This document shows positions 24,824 to 34,335 of a stretch of DNA of 64,000 bases, piece after piece. The stretch covers positions 1 through 64,000 of IMG/VR virus record IMGVR_UViG_3300027973_000032; one strand, 5' to 3'. The position numbers and the translations under genes were made by a program. Every line of letters begins with the position of its first letter. The stretch's first letter is position 1. Below the pieces are notes generated by a model. It was given only the letters and a program-made list of their open reading frames with translations, did not search any database and was not told where the DNA came from. The stretch comes from a virus.

Positions 24824-25093
24824 TTAGATTGAACCTTTACTATTTTTACGACTTTCGTGTACTTTGTTCATGCCACGTTTGAATTTGTCGCCATCACTGG
24901 TGCGTATGGCATTGATAAACCTACGCTCTAACTCACCAGCAGTCTCTACGTCATAATGTTCTTTGATTAACTTCAGTAAGTTAGAAGCACTGGCAATTAA
25001 GTTTGCACCTTTAGTTTCAATAAGGTGGTCTTTATTACGGATCAAACTGATCTCGTTTAGCTCTTCAAGAATACTTCTAGTGCTTTTTTTCAT
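24824..25093 (-). CDS. Small hypothetical protein (89 aa)
   Basis: A charged, mostly helical protein (SILEELNEISLIRNKDHLI, LLKLIKEHYDVETAGELE) with a basic end. No motif is recognised. It is preceded by a perfect TATAAATA motif and an AGGA ribosome-binding site, so it is probably a late gene. Confidence 0.65.
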   Translation of the reverse strand: MKKSTRSILEELNEISLIRNKDHLIETKGANLIASASNLLKLIKEHYDVETAGELERRFINAIRTSDGDKFKRGMNKVHESRKNSKGSI

Positions 25094-25110
25094 AGCCGTT
25101 CCTGTCCAAC

Positions 25111-25118
25111 TATTTATA
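25111..25118 (-). promoter_or_regulatory. Perfect T4-type late promoter TATAAATA
   Basis: TATAAATA on the minus strand, 17 nt before the ATG at 25093. It is the best match to the T4 late consensus in the window. Confidence 0.7.
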
Positions 25119-25178
25119 GTGACTGAACGAAGTCATTTAATAAGCTGATTATGGTTGGAAGTATCTTGACTGAAAAGC

Positions 25179-25207
25179 TTGACAATTGCTGCTTTGCAGC
25201 ATAAAAT
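25179..25207 (+). promoter_or_regulatory. Sigma70-type promoter with palindromic spacer
   Basis: TTGACA (25179-25184), a 17-bp spacer, then TAAAAT (25202-25207), upstream of the small gene at 25264. The spacer contains the perfect inverted repeat TGCTGC-TTT-GCAGCA (25187-25201), which directly abuts the -10 box and could be an operator. Confidence 0.7.
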
Positions 25208-25263
25208 AGACTAAATACTCAGTAGAAACCATGAGTATCTACTTAACCAAAAGGAAACACAAA

Positions 25264-25428
25264 ATGTTTATTTTTACAGTATTTGACAAACTAGTTGATT
25301 TATTAGATCGTTTTAGCAGTCATCAAACAGATTTGGAGCGATTTATTACTGCCCACAATCCACAACACGGCGGTGATGTTGACAATCTCATTCGTCAATA
25401 CACCTATGGTCGCAAGGGTGTATTATGA
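25264..25428 (+). CDS. Small hypothetical protein (54 aa)
   Basis: The start at 25264 is chosen because AAGGAAA lies just upstream; an in-frame ATG at 25231 would add 11 basic residues. The protein reads MFIFTVFDKLVDLLDRFSSH, then LERFITAHNPQHGGDVDNLI and a basic end. A short LERFI-x-x-x-NP-Q-x-x-x-DV-type helix occurs in small proteins of marine bacteria and phages, without known function. The stop overlaps the start of the next gene by 4 nt. Confidence 0.6.
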   Translation: MFIFTVFDKLVDLLDRFSSHQTDLERFITAHNPQHGGDVDNLIRQYTYGRKGVL

Positions 25429-25520
25429 AATATCTACATAAATTTTATGATTATCTAATAGCTTGGAATGAAGCTGTTTACCAATATCGTAAACATAATA
25501 AAATTAATTCTTACTACTGA
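25425..25520 (+). CDS. Microprotein (31 aa)
   Basis: Begins at the ATGA overlap with the previous stop. It is aromatic and basic: MKYLHKFYDYLIAWNEAVYQ, then YRKHNKINSYY. It resembles the short DUF1127-like helical proteins in general character only. The coupling with the previous gene supports it being real. Confidence 0.5.
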   Translation: MKYLHKFYDYLIAWNEAVYQYRKHNKINSYY

Positions 25521-25580
25521 AATGTGGCCAGTAATAGACAAAGAAAGATTTAAATAAACATATACTTTAAAGGTAAGATT

Positions 25581-25994
25581 ATGTCTACTAAATTTTCTCA
25601 TTCCAAAGCCTCCGAAGCAGAATTCAAAAGCGGGGGGTTACGCGACTTTTTTCTATATAGGGACTTAGGCGTAGCAGATGCCACACACGGCAAGGTAGTT
25701 GCACATATAACCAAGGCCAATAAGCAGCCCGAACAAGGCACAGGATGGCATACTCATGTGGCAGACTTTCAAATAGTCTATATGCTCAAAGGCTGGGCCA
25801 AGTTTATGTACGAAGATAAAGAAACGCTGGTACAAGCAGGTGATTGTATTCATCAACGTCCAGGTATTGTACACTATTTGTTTGACTATAGCGAGGATAT
25901 GGAGTATTTGGAAATTGTTGGTCCGGCCAACTTTGGCAGTGTTGATGCTGAAGCCCCTTGTGCAGTGCCGCCAGTGACCCCCTGGAGCCAGTAA
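25581..25994 (+). CDS. Cupin-domain protein (137 aa)
   Basis: A single cupin barrel. Motif 1 is GTGWHTHVADFQIVYMLKGW (metal-binding H-x-H and a later Gln/Glu position); motif 2 is AGDCIHQRPGIVHYLF (the G-D and the final His). It is probably a metal-binding sugar- or small-molecule-binding protein, or an isomerase or dioxygenase; the substrate cannot be told. The AAAGGTAAG ribosome-binding site precedes ATG. The stop shares one base with the start of the hydrolase gene, so the two may act together. Confidence 0.85.
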   Translation: MSTKFSHSKASEAEFKSGGLRDFFLYRDLGVADATHGKVVAHITKANKQPEQGTGWHTHVADFQIVYMLKGWAKFMYEDKETLVQAGDCIHQRPGIVHYLFDYSEDMEYLEIVGPANFGSVDAEAPCAVPPVTPWSQ

Positions 25995-26569
25995 TGAACA
26001 TAGTATACATACACGGTGCTAGTGCTACCAGTGACAGCTTTAACTATATTCGAAGTAAAGTAGGTAAAGGCATAGACATTAACTACGACAGTCGCAAAGG
26101 ATTTGAAAATAATCTAGGCGATATGTTAGATAAGTTAGCCACAGTGAACGATATATTCTTTGTGGCACATAGCCTAGGCGGTATTTACAGTCTACATCTT
26201 GCCAATACTATTCCTAAACGAGTACTTGGCGCCGTTACATTAAGTGCTCCATATGGTGGTGCAGAAGTTGCTGACGTATTAACTTTCTTCATGCCATTCA
26301 GTAGACTCATGCGTGACATTGGTCCTAGTAGTTGGGTTATGCAACAGGCTGATCGTATTAAAATTCAACATCCATGGACCAATGTGGTCACTATGAAAGG
26401 GCAGAGTCCTTTTATTCCTGAAGACAATGATGGTGTAGTTACAATCAGCAGCATGAAACATCATATTGATATGGAGTTGATTGAAGTAGAGTTTAACCAC
26501 TATGAAGTAGTATTGAGCGACGAGGTTATAAAAATTATTAAGGAACGGATAGATAAGGTAAAGAAATAA
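25994..26569 (+). CDS. Alpha/beta hydrolase (191 aa)
   Basis: The lipase/esterase-like fold starts MNIVYIHGASATSDSFNYI (oxyanion HG). The nucleophile elbow is AHSLGG with Ser60. A likely acid is in PEDNDGVV and the catalytic His in FNHYEVVLS near residue 175. GGAG lies just before ATG, which overlaps the cupin stop; an upstream in-frame start would lie inside the cupin gene and is less likely. The substrate is unknown. Similar proteins include PGAP1-like and triacylglycerol lipases. It could modify envelope lipids during infection. Confidence 0.85.
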   Translation: MNIVYIHGASATSDSFNYIRSKVGKGIDINYDSRKGFENNLGDMLDKLATVNDIFFVAHSLGGIYSLHLANTIPKRVLGAVTLSAPYGGAEVADVLTFFMPFSRLMRDIGPSSWVMQQADRIKIQHPWTNVVTMKGQSPFIPEDNDGVVTISSMKHHIDMELIEVEFNHYEVVLSDEVIKIIKERIDKVKK

Positions 26570-26570
26570 G

Positions 26571-26604
26571 TTGCTCTTGTCCATTCTACCCTGTATAATA
26601 AATA
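26571..26604 (+). promoter_or_regulatory. Overlapping sigma70-type and late-type promoters
   Basis: TTGCTC (26571-26576), 17 bp, TATAAT (26594-26599), overlapped by AATAAATA (26597-26604). It precedes the 89-aa gene, so that gene may be read both early and late. Confidence 0.6.
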
Positions 26605-26654
26605 CATAAGCAGCAGGGTTGTTGCTTATACAGACATACACATAGGAGATTATT

Positions 26655-26924
26655 ATGTCAGACTTTACCCCAAAACTTCCAGACGTGAAGTTCAACAAGA
26701 ACGGATATGAAATCCGCACAGACATCCTCGATATGGCCAAGAGCCTTATGATGGAGGAATACCACGCTAAATTCCACGGTTGGGAAATCTCGGCACAGCG
26801 TGATGAAAAATCAGGACAGGTTATTACCACAGTTGGTATGCCACAGTTTCCTGGACTTGAGCAAGTGCTATCTACAGCAGAAAAAATGTACGGCTTTGTT
26901 AATCAAGGCACCAAGTCACGTTAA
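26655..26924 (+). CDS. Conserved T4-like phage hypothetical (89 aa)
   Basis: Reads VKFNKNGYEIRTDILDMAKS, then HAKFHGWEISAQRD, MPQFPGLEQVLSTAEKMYGF. The NGYEIRTEIL and FPG-x-x-x-V-x-x-TAEKFYGFV patterns are familiar from T4-like marine phages, annotated only as hypothetical. It has its own promoter and a strong terminator, so it forms a single-gene transcription unit. Confidence 0.75.
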   Translation: MSDFTPKLPDVKFNKNGYEIRTDILDMAKSLMMEEYHAKFHGWEISAQRDEKSGQVITTVGMPQFPGLEQVLSTAEKMYGFVNQGTKSR

Positions 26925-26941
26925 TCATTAGTGCCTAGCAC

Positions 26942-26967
26942 AATAGGGCCTTAGGGCCCTATTTTTA
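26942..26967 (+). terminator. Rho-independent terminator
   Basis: AATAGGGCC, loop TTAG, GGCCCTATT, then a T-rich tail. It is a perfect 9-bp stem after the 89-aa gene, and it lies at the tail-to-tail junction with hemF. Confidence 0.88.
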
Positions 26968-27867
26968 TATCCAATCCTTAGGCTTTAAATAACGTTCGTA
27001 CAATGTAGCTTCTGGAGAGTTGACTTCTGGTCTATAGTCATAACTCCAAGTAACATTAGGTGGCATACTCATTAAGATACTTTCTGTACGGCCACCGCTT
27101 TGTAGTCCAAACAATGTGCCACGATCCCATACTAGGTTAAACTCTACGTATCTACCACGGCGATATGCTTGCCATGCTCTTTGTTCTGGCCCGTACGCCG
27201 AGTCACGTCTACGTTGTGCAATGGGCAACCAAGCTGATAAAAAGTTATCACCCACTGCTCTTGTTAAGGCAAATGCTGTGTCAAAGTCTGGTGTGTCTAA
27301 GTCATCAAAGAATATGCCGCCTATGCCTCTAGGTTCATTGCGATGTTTGAGATAAAAATATTCATCACAGGCTTTTTTATAGTTGGCATAGACATCCTCA
27401 CCGTATGGATGCAGTGCATCACGACAAGTACGATGAAAGTGTTCAGCATCATCATCAAAGCCATAGTAAGGTGTTAGGTCCATACCGCCACCAAACCACC
27501 ACGTTGCTGGTTCATTGCTTGTGGCCTGTGCCACAAAGAAGCGCACATTTAAATGTACTGTTGGTACATATGGGTTGAGTGGATGAAACACTAGACTCAT
27601 TCCCATTGCTTCCCACTTTCTGCCTATTAGGTGTGGGCGTGCTGCTGTGGCTGATGGTGGTAGTTGATTACCTGTGACATGACTAAATCCAACCCCACCA
27701 CGCTCGAGTAGCTGACCTCCTTCAAGTATGCAGGTTATACCTTCGCCAGTAGGTTTATTCCATTCATCATGTTTGAATTTGGCGGACTCTTCATTCATTT
27801 CTAACATATAAACTATGTTTTCTTGTAATCCAAGTAGCCAGCTTTTTACTGCTTTTGAGTCAACCAT
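26965..27867 (-). CDS. hemF: Coproporphyrinogen III oxidase, oxygen-dependent
   Basis: A full-length HemF of 300 aa (E. coli 299). It converts coproporphyrinogen III to protoporphyrinogen IX with O2, the antepenultimate step of haem synthesis. Signature blocks are all present: [69 protein letters not shown] and [20 protein letters not shown]. The start overlaps the end of the upstream peptidase gene by 8 nt. Together with the ALA synthase at 34.3 kb it suggests that the phage boosts haem supply in the host. Confidence 0.95.
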   Translation of the reverse strand: MVDSKAVKSWLLGLQENIVYMLEMNEESAKFKHDEWNKPTGEGITCILEGGQLLERGGVGFSHVTGNQLPPSATAARPHLIGRKWEAMGMSLVFHPLNPYVPTVHLNVRFFVAQATSNEPATWWFGGGMDLTPYYGFDDDAEHFHRTCRDALHPYGEDVYANYKKACDEYFYLKHRNEPRGIGGIFFDDLDTPDFDTAFALTRAVGDNFLSAWLPIAQRRRDSAYGPEQRAWQAYRRGRYVEFNLVWDRGTLFGLQSGGRTESILMSMPPNVTWSYDYRPEVNSPEATLYERYLKPKDWI

Positions 27868-29233
27868 TCTTATTCCTTCCTCTACGCATATTGGCTTGCC
27901 AATGTGCTAGTTGTTTCTTACGTGGGCTAGCATTGCTATGAGTGATCTTATCTAATGAGCTCAAACTGGCCTTTTTAGGTATACCGTGTCTAGCACTGTC
28001 CCCTTTGTCCTCAGGGTGCTTTCCATCTGCAAAGTTCTCAGCTATTGGGTTAGTTGGGTAACCAGAAACATGTTTTTCCCAATGTAGATGTGGGCCTGTC
28101 GAAGTGCCAGAATTGCCTGATAGTCCTACTACTTGCCCTTGAGTTACACGACTACCTGCTCGTACCATAACTTTAGACAAATGGAAGAACTTATGTACTT
28201 CACCATTGTCTCCTATGACTGTAACATAATTACCTTGGCTTCCTCGAGTGTACCCCGATCCCTTAACTGAACCAGACACTGGTGATTTTACTGGAGTGCC
28301 TATTGGTACACCAAAGTCTACTCCATTATGCTGACCTCTAGCCCTTCTTCCAAATGCACTAGTAATTGGGCCATTAACTGGTTTAGTTGAACTTGATGAT
28401 CCCATAGACCTAGTTCTAGGCTGAGATTGATTGGATACTGGTCTTTGATTAGGTGTGCCATTTTTATTAACTATCTGATCACGGGGGCCTTTCATACTAG
28501 TTACAGCATCAATAGCACTCTGTGTATATGGTCCAATTTTTCCATCAACGCCAGTTGGACCCAAATTGTAACCCATTTTTTGTAATACTGTTTGAATTCC
28601 CCTAATTGCTGTAGGTGATTTATTAACTATATCAAAGAACCCCTCATCCAGCCTATCCAAATAGTTTTTCATTTTGAATAAACCATCTTGATCTAGGTCA
28701 TCCAAATATCTATGTCCAGCAACACGTCTAGTTAGTTTTAAGAAGGCTGGTTCATCATCCCACTTAATACCTTTCTTATCTGCTATTTTATGTATACTCT
28801 TTGGTGTTAGTTTTTTCTTTTGGCTCTCTGCCAATATAGTAGCATGTTGGAATAGCTCAGGATTCATCTTAGCCCATAGACGCATGACCACAGCGGCTTT
28901 GGCATTGGCTTCGTTTTCTTCGTCACTGCCATCCTTACCACTATCTGGCTTTAGTTCACCATTAATGTCCTGTTTGTAGTGAACCATTTCATGTGCTAGA
29001 GTACGTAGCACATCCATAATATGTCTATTACCAATGTTGATCTCTATGCCTGCTCCTGGCATATATCCACCAAAGCTACGACGTTGACTGGCCAACTTGG
29101 GATTCCTGTGTAATACAATTTTAGGTGGTTCCTGTAATCCTAACTTTTGACTGGCAAACTTCACAAAGGCCTTGATGATAGGTTCACTACCATCATCAGG
29201 TCTAGGCTTTTCAGTCAATTCTAAAAATTTCAT
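27860..29233 (-). CDS. Multidomain peptidoglycan hydrolase: HExxH peptidase, PG-binding, M23
   Basis: Three domains in 457 aa. Residues ~15-100 form a small zinc-peptidase-like domain with [12 protein letters not shown] (H-E-x-x-H near residue 83). Residues ~205-250 are a peptidoglycan-binding repeat ([33 protein letters not shown]). Residues ~290-410 are an M23/LytM endopeptidase with HNGVDFG and GPHLHWEKH metal ligands. It probably opens the cell wall at infection or lysis. It starts [10 protein letters not shown], like a capsid-targeting peptide. It overlaps hemF and the zinc-ribbon gene at its two ends. Confidence 0.88.
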   Translation of the reverse strand: MKFLELTEKPRPDDGSEPIIKAFVKFASQKLGLQEPPKIVLHRNPKLASQRRSFGGYMPGAGIEINIGNRHIMDVLRTLAHEMVHYKQDINGELKPDSGKDGSDEENEANAKAAVVMRLWAKMNPELFQHATILAESQKKKLTPKSIHKIADKKGIKWDDEPAFLKLTRRVAGHRYLDDLDQDGLFKMKNYLDRLDEGFFDIVNKSPTAIRGIQTVLQKMGYNLGPTGVDGKIGPYTQSAIDAVTSMKGPRDQIVNKNGTPNQRPVSNQSQPRTRSMGSSSSTKPVNGPITSAFGRRARGQHNGVDFGVPIGTPVKSPVSGSVKGSGYTRGSQGNYVTVIGDNGEVHKFFHLSKVMVRAGSRVTQGQVVGLSGNSGTSTGPHLHWEKHVSGYPTNPIAENFADGKHPEDKGDSARHGIPKKASLSSLDKITHSNASPRKKQLAHWQANMRRGRNKNG

Positions 29234-29436
29234 ATAAAGTTCTTATTTGATAATTGTTGTATTTGATCAGGATGTGTGCCTTCCATACGGGCTACACAAT
29301 TAGGACATTCACAAGTATTACATTCACATTCTTTACACTTTGGTTTGTTGCAGTGATGTGCATGACCGCATAGTCTACAAGGTGTGAATAAGGTTTCAGT
29401 ATCATCATTATCCAGTAGATCTAAAAAATTAAACAT
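29230..29436 (-). CDS. Cysteine-rich zinc-ribbon protein (68 aa)
   Basis: The N-terminal helix (FNFLDLLDNDDTETLF) is followed by ten Cys: CRLCGHAHHCNKPKCKECEC and NTCECPNCVA. They form several C-x-x-C or C-x-C pairs that likely bind zinc (or an Fe-S cluster). The start overlaps nothing upstream; the stop overlaps the peptidase start by 4 nt. Function unknown. Confidence 0.7.
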   Translation of the reverse strand: MFNFLDLLDNDDTETLFTPCRLCGHAHHCNKPKCKECECNTCECPNCVARMEGTHPDQIQQLSNKNFI

Positions 29437-29465
29437 GTTAGTTCCTTGTACAAGTAATTATTTAC

Positions 29466-32400
29466 TTAGCTCCAAGTACCGTTGGCTGAATCAGCTCCAA
29501 TTGGTCCTATGGGTAATAATTTAACGTAAGCGCCAGCTAGAACGCCCCATGTTATAGGAGTGTTTTGATCTTGGCTGATCATAAAGTTTAGTGAACCGCC
29601 TGTGGTCACATCAATAGTACCCCAAATTGCATAATGTGCAAAGGCATTGTTAGTATCTGCCACTGCCTGTGCTGTGGTAAACAATGAAGTTAAGTTCTTA
29701 CTCATCATGGTAATACCAGCTGTATATCCATCAACCGTAGTTGTCTTGTTGCCAATCACTGTGTAGTTGTGTTGTGCTAGTACCAGGCCGCCATTTGCAG
29801 CCAATGCATAACTTAGCACACCTGCTTTATTGGCTTGTAAATTAAACACTATCTCATACTGATAACGTGTGTTAGAAATTACGGTTACTCCATTAGTCAA
29901 TCCAAATGGACTGAGCAGTGTATTTTTAGCACTGGTCAATGTATATGCAGTATCTTGAACATAGATCAGTATGTTAGAGTTTAAGTTTCCGTATGTTGAT
30001 CCAATTCCTTGTATACCTTGTACACCTTGGGCAGCTTGTGTTCCTTGAATACCTTGACTGGCCTGCATACCTTGTATGCCCTGTATACCTTGATTACCGG
30101 TTGATCCATAAGTACCTTGAGTACCTTGAATGCCTTGGCGTCCTTGTATACCTTGTGTACCCTGTGTTCCTTGAGCACCGTCTGTACCTTGTGTTCCCTG
30201 TATACCTTGTATGCCCTGAGTGCCCTGTGTACCTTGACGTCCTTGGATGCCTTGATTACCCAGTATACCTTGTGTACCTTGTGTACCTTGTAGGCCAGTA
30301 TCACCAGTTGCTCCATAAGTACCTTGTGTACCCTGTATACCTTGCGTACCTTGATTGCCTTGTGTACCTTGTGTACCCTGTGTACCTTGGATGCCCTGTT
30401 GACCTTGTGTACCTTGTGTACCCTGTATGCCTTGGCGCCCTTGTATACCCTGTTGACCTTGATTACCTTGATTACCTTGTATACCTTGATTACCTTGTAT
30501 ACCTTGATTACCTTGTGTACCTTGTGTACCTTGTGTACCTTGTGTACCTTGTATACCTTGTACGCCTTGTGTACCCTGTGTACCTTGGATGCCCTGTTGA
30601 CCTTGTGTACCTTGTGTACCCTGTACACCCTGTACACCCTGTAAGCCCTGTACACCTTGTATACCTTGATTACCTTGTGTACCTTGTGTACCTTGTACGC
30701 CTTGGACACCTTGAACGCCTTGTACGCCTTGTAGACCTTGGCGTCCTTGTACACCTTGTACGCCTTGTACACCTTGTACACCTTGAATACCTTGTACACC
30801 TTGAGGACCAAGTATATCTCCTACGTCATTCCACTGTGATCCGTCCCAAAAGTATAAGCTACCATCAACTATATTAAGATATCCATCACCTATATCGCCA
30901 GTATAAGCATTAGGGTATCCAGGCAAATCGGTAATAACACTAACCGATCCCAATATTCTTACACTAGTCCCGTCTAGACCTTTAATACCTTGGGCACCGT
31001 ATGTACCTTGTATACCTTGTGTACCTTGATTACCCTGTGTACCTTGTGTACCTTGATTACCCTGTGTACCTTGTGTACCTTGATTACCCTGTGTACCTTG
31101 TGTACCTTGTATGCCCTGTGTACCTTGTATGCCCTGCGTACCCTGCGTACCTTGTGTACCCTGCGTACCTTGTGTACCCTGCGTACCTTGTGATCCAGCA
31201 TTACCTTGTGTGCCTTGTATACCTTGTGTACCTTGATTACCTTGTGTACCTTGATTACCCTGTGTACCTTGTGTACCTTGTATGCCCTGTGTACCTTGTA
31301 TGCCCTGCGTACCCTGCGTACCTTGTGTACCCTGCGTACCTTGTGTACCCTGCGTACCTTGTGTACCCTGCGTACCTTGTGATCCAGCATTACCTTGTGT
31401 TCCTTGGGCTGCCTGTGTGCCTTGTATACCTTGTGTACCTTGAGAACCTGTTTGACCAATGTTCCCAGTTGCTCCATAAGTACCTTGTGTACCATTTTGT
31501 CCTTGTACACCTTGCGTACCCTGTGTACCTTGATTGCCTGTTATACCTTGAGCACCTTGTTCACCTGTTGTGCCTTGTAGACCTAATGTACCTTGAGTAC
31601 CTTGACGTCCTTGTATACCTTGATTACCTGTTATACCTTGACTGCCAAAAGTGCCTTGAAATCCAGTAGTCCCTTGGAATCCTTGTATACCTTGAAATCC
31701 GTCCGTACCCTGTATACCTTGTATGCCCTGGCGACCTTGGCGGCCTTGTGTACCCTGTGTACCTTGTACGCCTTGTGATCCACGTATGTCGCCTACATCA
31801 TTCCATTGTGCGCCATCCCAAAAGTACAGACTGCCATCGACTATGTTAAGGTATCCATCACCAATATCACCAAGATAACTTGTAGGATAACCAGGTAGTT
31901 CAGTTATGTCACTGACTGAACCTAATATTCTTACACTGGTTCCGTCAACACCCTTGACACCTTGCAGTCCTATATCGCCTTGTACACCCTGTAGACCCTG
32001 TATGACTTCGGGCTTGTTCTTGATATAATCTAATTTGGTGTTGTCAGTTTGATCCCAATCACTTTGAATGGCTGCTGTAATTTGTCTAGTGTTATCTCTA
32101 AATGTTATGCCAGATTCTGTGTCTACTGCACCAACGAAAGATAATCCTGTACTATCAACCGTGGCCGACTTTTGAATAGTTGCAGAACCAACAGGAGCAT
32201 TTTGAAACACAAACTTAGTACCTGCTGTAGTATCAGTAAAGTTTTCAGCAGCCACAGTATCAAGTCTACTAATACCATTCACATAGCCAGTAGTTCCCCA
32301 ACCCACAGCTGAAAAACGTGACAGCACATCACCCTCAACCATAGCACTAGGTTCATCCACTGTGCCACGTGCGGCTCTGCCTGCATACAATGGATAAGTG

Positions 32401-33767
32401 CCTACACCAAAGCTATCTGAACTTATGCGCGAACTCTTACCATCTTGAGCTGTTAATTGAATTAATGTGCCATCATATAGTGTGACACGTGGTTGCGTAT
32501 GACCATTATTAGTACCAACAATACTTAATGTGGATTTGGTTGGGTCCGAACTAACTGGACTATATATGGCTGTTAGCCCCTCTCTATTAACATCAAATAC
32601 TGTTCTACCTAAATTGTTTCTTATTCTAATTGGTCGATTAAAATCCACATAGCCTGTGGCATCTGTTGAACCAACTATGATGTCACGCTCAGGATCAGTA
32701 ATCTTAATTTGATTGTCCACCAATGTGAACTCACCTACACTAAGGCCTGCACCATTCTGAACATATAACAAATTGTCCCTAGCACCAATGGCAATATCCT
32801 TACCCAAGGTTTCGTCAAATATAAAGATAGTGCCCGGACCTAAATAGATACTTTTCCAACGTTTGGTCGGTGTACCAAGAGTACTAATGTTATTGGTCAC
32901 TGGTACTATATTGGTGTTAACAATAACATCGCCTAGTCCACGACTATCTAAAAATATATCACTATTGTTGGCACTTTGAACGTTAAAGTTAGCTTTGGTT
33001 AATGGACGTAATAGATCAAACTTGGCACCAGTTAATGGCAATACCTGTCCCAATGAAGATAGATCCAATCCCACAATAACATAATTACTCCACTCGGCAG
33101 GATCACCTTCTCCAGCTAATCCTCGATCCCGTACCACACTGGGCACAATGCCTACACCAGTTAATATGTCATTAATTTGAATAGCACTGATAGGAATGCC
33201 ACTAGTTCCTGGCGCTAATTCGAATACGGTCCATGGTGCAACAACTCCATTTATGTTTCCATAAGTGCCAGTTAATAAATTGTCGCTTGGGCCAGTGCTG
33301 CTATCCACTATACTGGCTAATTCATACTGCGTGATATATGCTTCAATATAGAGATTGCTGTTTAAGATATTACCATTGTCGCCTACTTTAAGACTGGGCA
33401 CTTGTACACTGCCACTGCCATTAGGATTGAGTATAATATCAGTATCAGGCACCGTACCTGATAATGTCTGCAAATCTTCACCATTGATTACAAAATTGCC
33501 TAGGTCAAGACTGATCCTGCCTTCGCCATCTATATAAACATTGTCACCAGTCTTGACTCCGCCCAGTCTAGTTTCTGTGGCAGGTAATAAGGTATAATCA
33601 CTTTGACCACCTCCAGCAATAACAGTACCACCAGGAGTGACAGTGTCTAATTGTATACGTAGGGTGTTGGTGTTGCTGTCATACCAAATACGGTTGAGCT
33701 CGCCTATACGAGTATTGCCGTCTGGATAACTATGGAAACTGGTGAATAATTTTTGTGTGAAGGACAC
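29466..33767 (-). CDS. Collagen-like tail fibre protein (1433 aa)
   Basis: The N-terminus ([40 protein letters not shown]) is typical of structural proteins in T4-like marine phages. Residues ~590-1257 are Gly-X-Gln collagen-type triplets ([12 protein letters not shown]). They are interrupted by two near-identical 55-residue globular inserts at ~602-660 and ~927-985 ([30 protein letters not shown]). The C-terminal ~175 residues form a beta-rich head. It is probably a triple-helical fibre with a receptor-binding tip. Confidence 0.88.
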   Translation of the reverse strand: MSFTQKLFTSFHSYPDGNTRIGELNRIWYDSNTNTLRIQLDTVTPGGTVIAGGGQSDYTLLPATETRLGGVKTGDNVYIDGEGRISLDLGNFVINGEDLQTLSGTVPDTDIILNPNGSGSVQVPSLKVGDNGNILNSNLYIEAYITQYELASIVDSSTGPSDNLLTGTYGNINGVVAPWTVFELAPGTSGIPISAIQINDILTGVGIVPSVVRDRGLAGEGDPAEWSNYVIVGLDLSSLGQVLPLTGAKFDLLRPLTKANFNVQSANNSDIFLDSRGLGDVIVNTNIVPVTNNISTLGTPTKRWKSIYLGPGTIFIFDETLGKDIAIGARDNLLYVQNGAGLSVGEFTLVDNQIKITDPERDIIVGSTDATGYVDFNRPIRIRNNLGRTVFDVNREGLTAIYSPVSSDPTKSTLSIVGTNNGHTQPRVTLYDGTLIQLTAQDGKSSRISSDSFGVGTYPLYAGRAARGTVDEPSAMVEGDVLSRFSAVGWGTTGYVNGISRLDTVAAENFTDTTAGTKFVFQNAPVGSATIQKSATVDSTGLSFVGAVDTESGITFRDNTRQITAAIQSDWDQTDNTKLDYIKNKPEVIQGLQGVQGDIGLQGVKGVDGTSVRILGSVSDITELPGYPTSYLGDIGDGYLNIVDGSLYFWDGAQWNDVGDIRGSQGVQGTQGTQGRQGRQGIQGIQGTDGFQGIQGFQGTTGFQGTFGSQGITGNQGIQGRQGTQGTLGLQGTTGEQGAQGITGNQGTQGTQGVQGQNGTQGTYGATGNIGQTGSQGTQGIQGTQAAQGTQGNAGSQGTQGTQGTQGTQGTQGTQGTQGTQGIQGTQGIQGTQGTQGNQGTQGNQGTQGIQGTQGNAGSQGTQGTQGTQGTQGTQGTQGIQGTQGIQGTQGTQGNQGTQGTQGNQGTQGTQGNQGTQGIQGTYGAQGIKGLDGTSVRILGSVSVITDLPGYPNAYTGDIGDGYLNIVDGSLYFWDGSQWNDVGDILGPQGVQGIQGVQGVQGVQGVQGRQGLQGVQGVQGVQGVQGTQGTQGNQGIQGVQGLQGVQGVQGTQGTQGQQGIQGTQGTQGVQGIQGTQGTQGTQGTQGNQGIQGNQGIQGNQGNQGQQGIQGRQGIQGTQGTQGQQGIQGTQGTQGTQGNQGTQGIQGTQGTYGATGDTGLQGTQGTQGILGNQGIQGRQGTQGTQGIQGIQGTQGTDGAQGTQGTQGIQGRQGIQGTQGTYGSTGNQGIQGIQGMQASQGIQGTQAAQGVQGIQGIGSTYGNLNSNILIYVQDTAYTLTSAKNTLLSPFGLTNGVTVISNTRYQYEIVFNLQANKAGVLSYALAANGGLVLAQHNYTVIGNKTTTVDGYTAGITMMSKNLTSLFTTAQAVADTNNAFAHYAIWGTIDVTTGGSLNFMISQDQNTPITWGVLAGAYVKLLPIGPIGADSANGTWS
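29995..31975 (-). repeat. Minisatellite-like 9-bp repeats coding for Gly-X-Gln
   Basis: Over a hundred near-identical 9-bp units (plus strand: TTGTGTACC, TTGTATACC, TTGATTACC and variants). Blocks of several hundred bases are duplicated almost exactly (31001-31200 and 31213-31400). The array also creates long, meaningless open frames on the other strand. Confidence 0.92.
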
Positions 33768-33777
33768 GGGCTACTCC

Positions 33778-34068
33778 CTATCCCTCGAAGGGCTCGTCTT
33801 CGTCTGCTACTATGGCTGTGAACTTGTCTGCTTGATTTGGCAATCCTGCCATCTTTTTCATTATTTCTATTTTTTGTTGTAATGGCGGAACCATTACTGG
33901 ATTTGGATCCAATTCTGGATCTTCATGATCGTGTTCATCATGTCCTGGCATTTCCACCGTTTGATGACCACCGTGAATATTAACTTCTACGCCATCATTG
34001 TGCTCTTCCTCACCATCCATGGAGGATAACATATTCACGATGTCTCTTAAAAATTCTGCTGCTCTCAT
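33778..34068 (-). CDS. Small acidic protein (96 aa)
   Basis: Begins MRAAEFLRDIVNMLSSMDGE, followed by an acidic, His-rich middle (GHDEHDHEDPELDPN) and a helical end (PLQQKIEIMKKMAGLPNQ). The His/Asp cluster could bind metal. The start resembles the M-R-x-x-E-F pattern seen in other late genes here. It lies 10 nt upstream of the collagen-like fibre and is probably a virion or assembly protein. Confidence 0.6.
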   Translation of the reverse strand: MRAAEFLRDIVNMLSSMDGEEEHNDGVEVNIHGGHQTVEMPGHDEHDHEDPELDPNPVMVPPLQQKIEIMKKMAGLPNQADKFTAIVADEDEPFEG

Positions 34069-34083
34069 ATTAGTATTTAGTAA

Positions 34084-34293
34084 TTATTCTGCAACCCAAG
34101 GCCTTCCTTCGACTAGGCCTCCTATATTGTCATTGTCCACAACATCATTGTCACTATATTGCGTGGGCAATTGCTCTAACACATATACAGATCTTGGATT
34201 GCCAACTCTTGCTCTGTCCAATGCAGCCAAGTCTAACTTGGCTCGTTGTCTATCTTCTTTGGTAGGTAAATCACTTATTCCATTTGCTGCCAT
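34084..34293 (-). CDS. Small conserved virion-region protein (69 aa)
   Basis: Starts MAANGISDLPTKEDRQRAKL and ends LVEGRPWVAE, with SVYVLEQLPTQYSDND between. Small proteins with a G-I-S-x-L-P-T-K-E start and a GRPW end are familiar from T4-like marine phages, role unknown. It is transcribed away from hemA. Confidence 0.65.
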   Translation of the reverse strand: MAANGISDLPTKEDRQRAKLDLAALDRARVGNPRSVYVLEQLPTQYSDNDVVDNDNIGGLVEGRPWVAE

Positions 34294-34320
34294 TTCTATA
34301 ATCCTTTCTAATACTTATCA

Positions 34321-34328
34321 AATAAATA
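34321..34328 (+). promoter_or_regulatory. Late-promoter-like motif AATAAATA next to hemA start
   Basis: AATAAATA followed by 7 nt and the ATG of hemA. There is no ribosome-binding site between them. Confidence 0.55.
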
Positions 34329-34335
34329 AACTACT

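Noticed and set aside
29993-31669. Long plus-strand and shifted-frame open frames through the collagen-like gene
   Set aside because: The 9-bp repeat keeps all frames open. The products are simple repeats ([20 protein letters not shown]) with no independent support.
29995-31975. CRISPR-like regularly spaced repeats
   Set aside because: The units are 9 bp, in frame with Gly-X-Gln triplets, with no distinct spacers and no cas genes.
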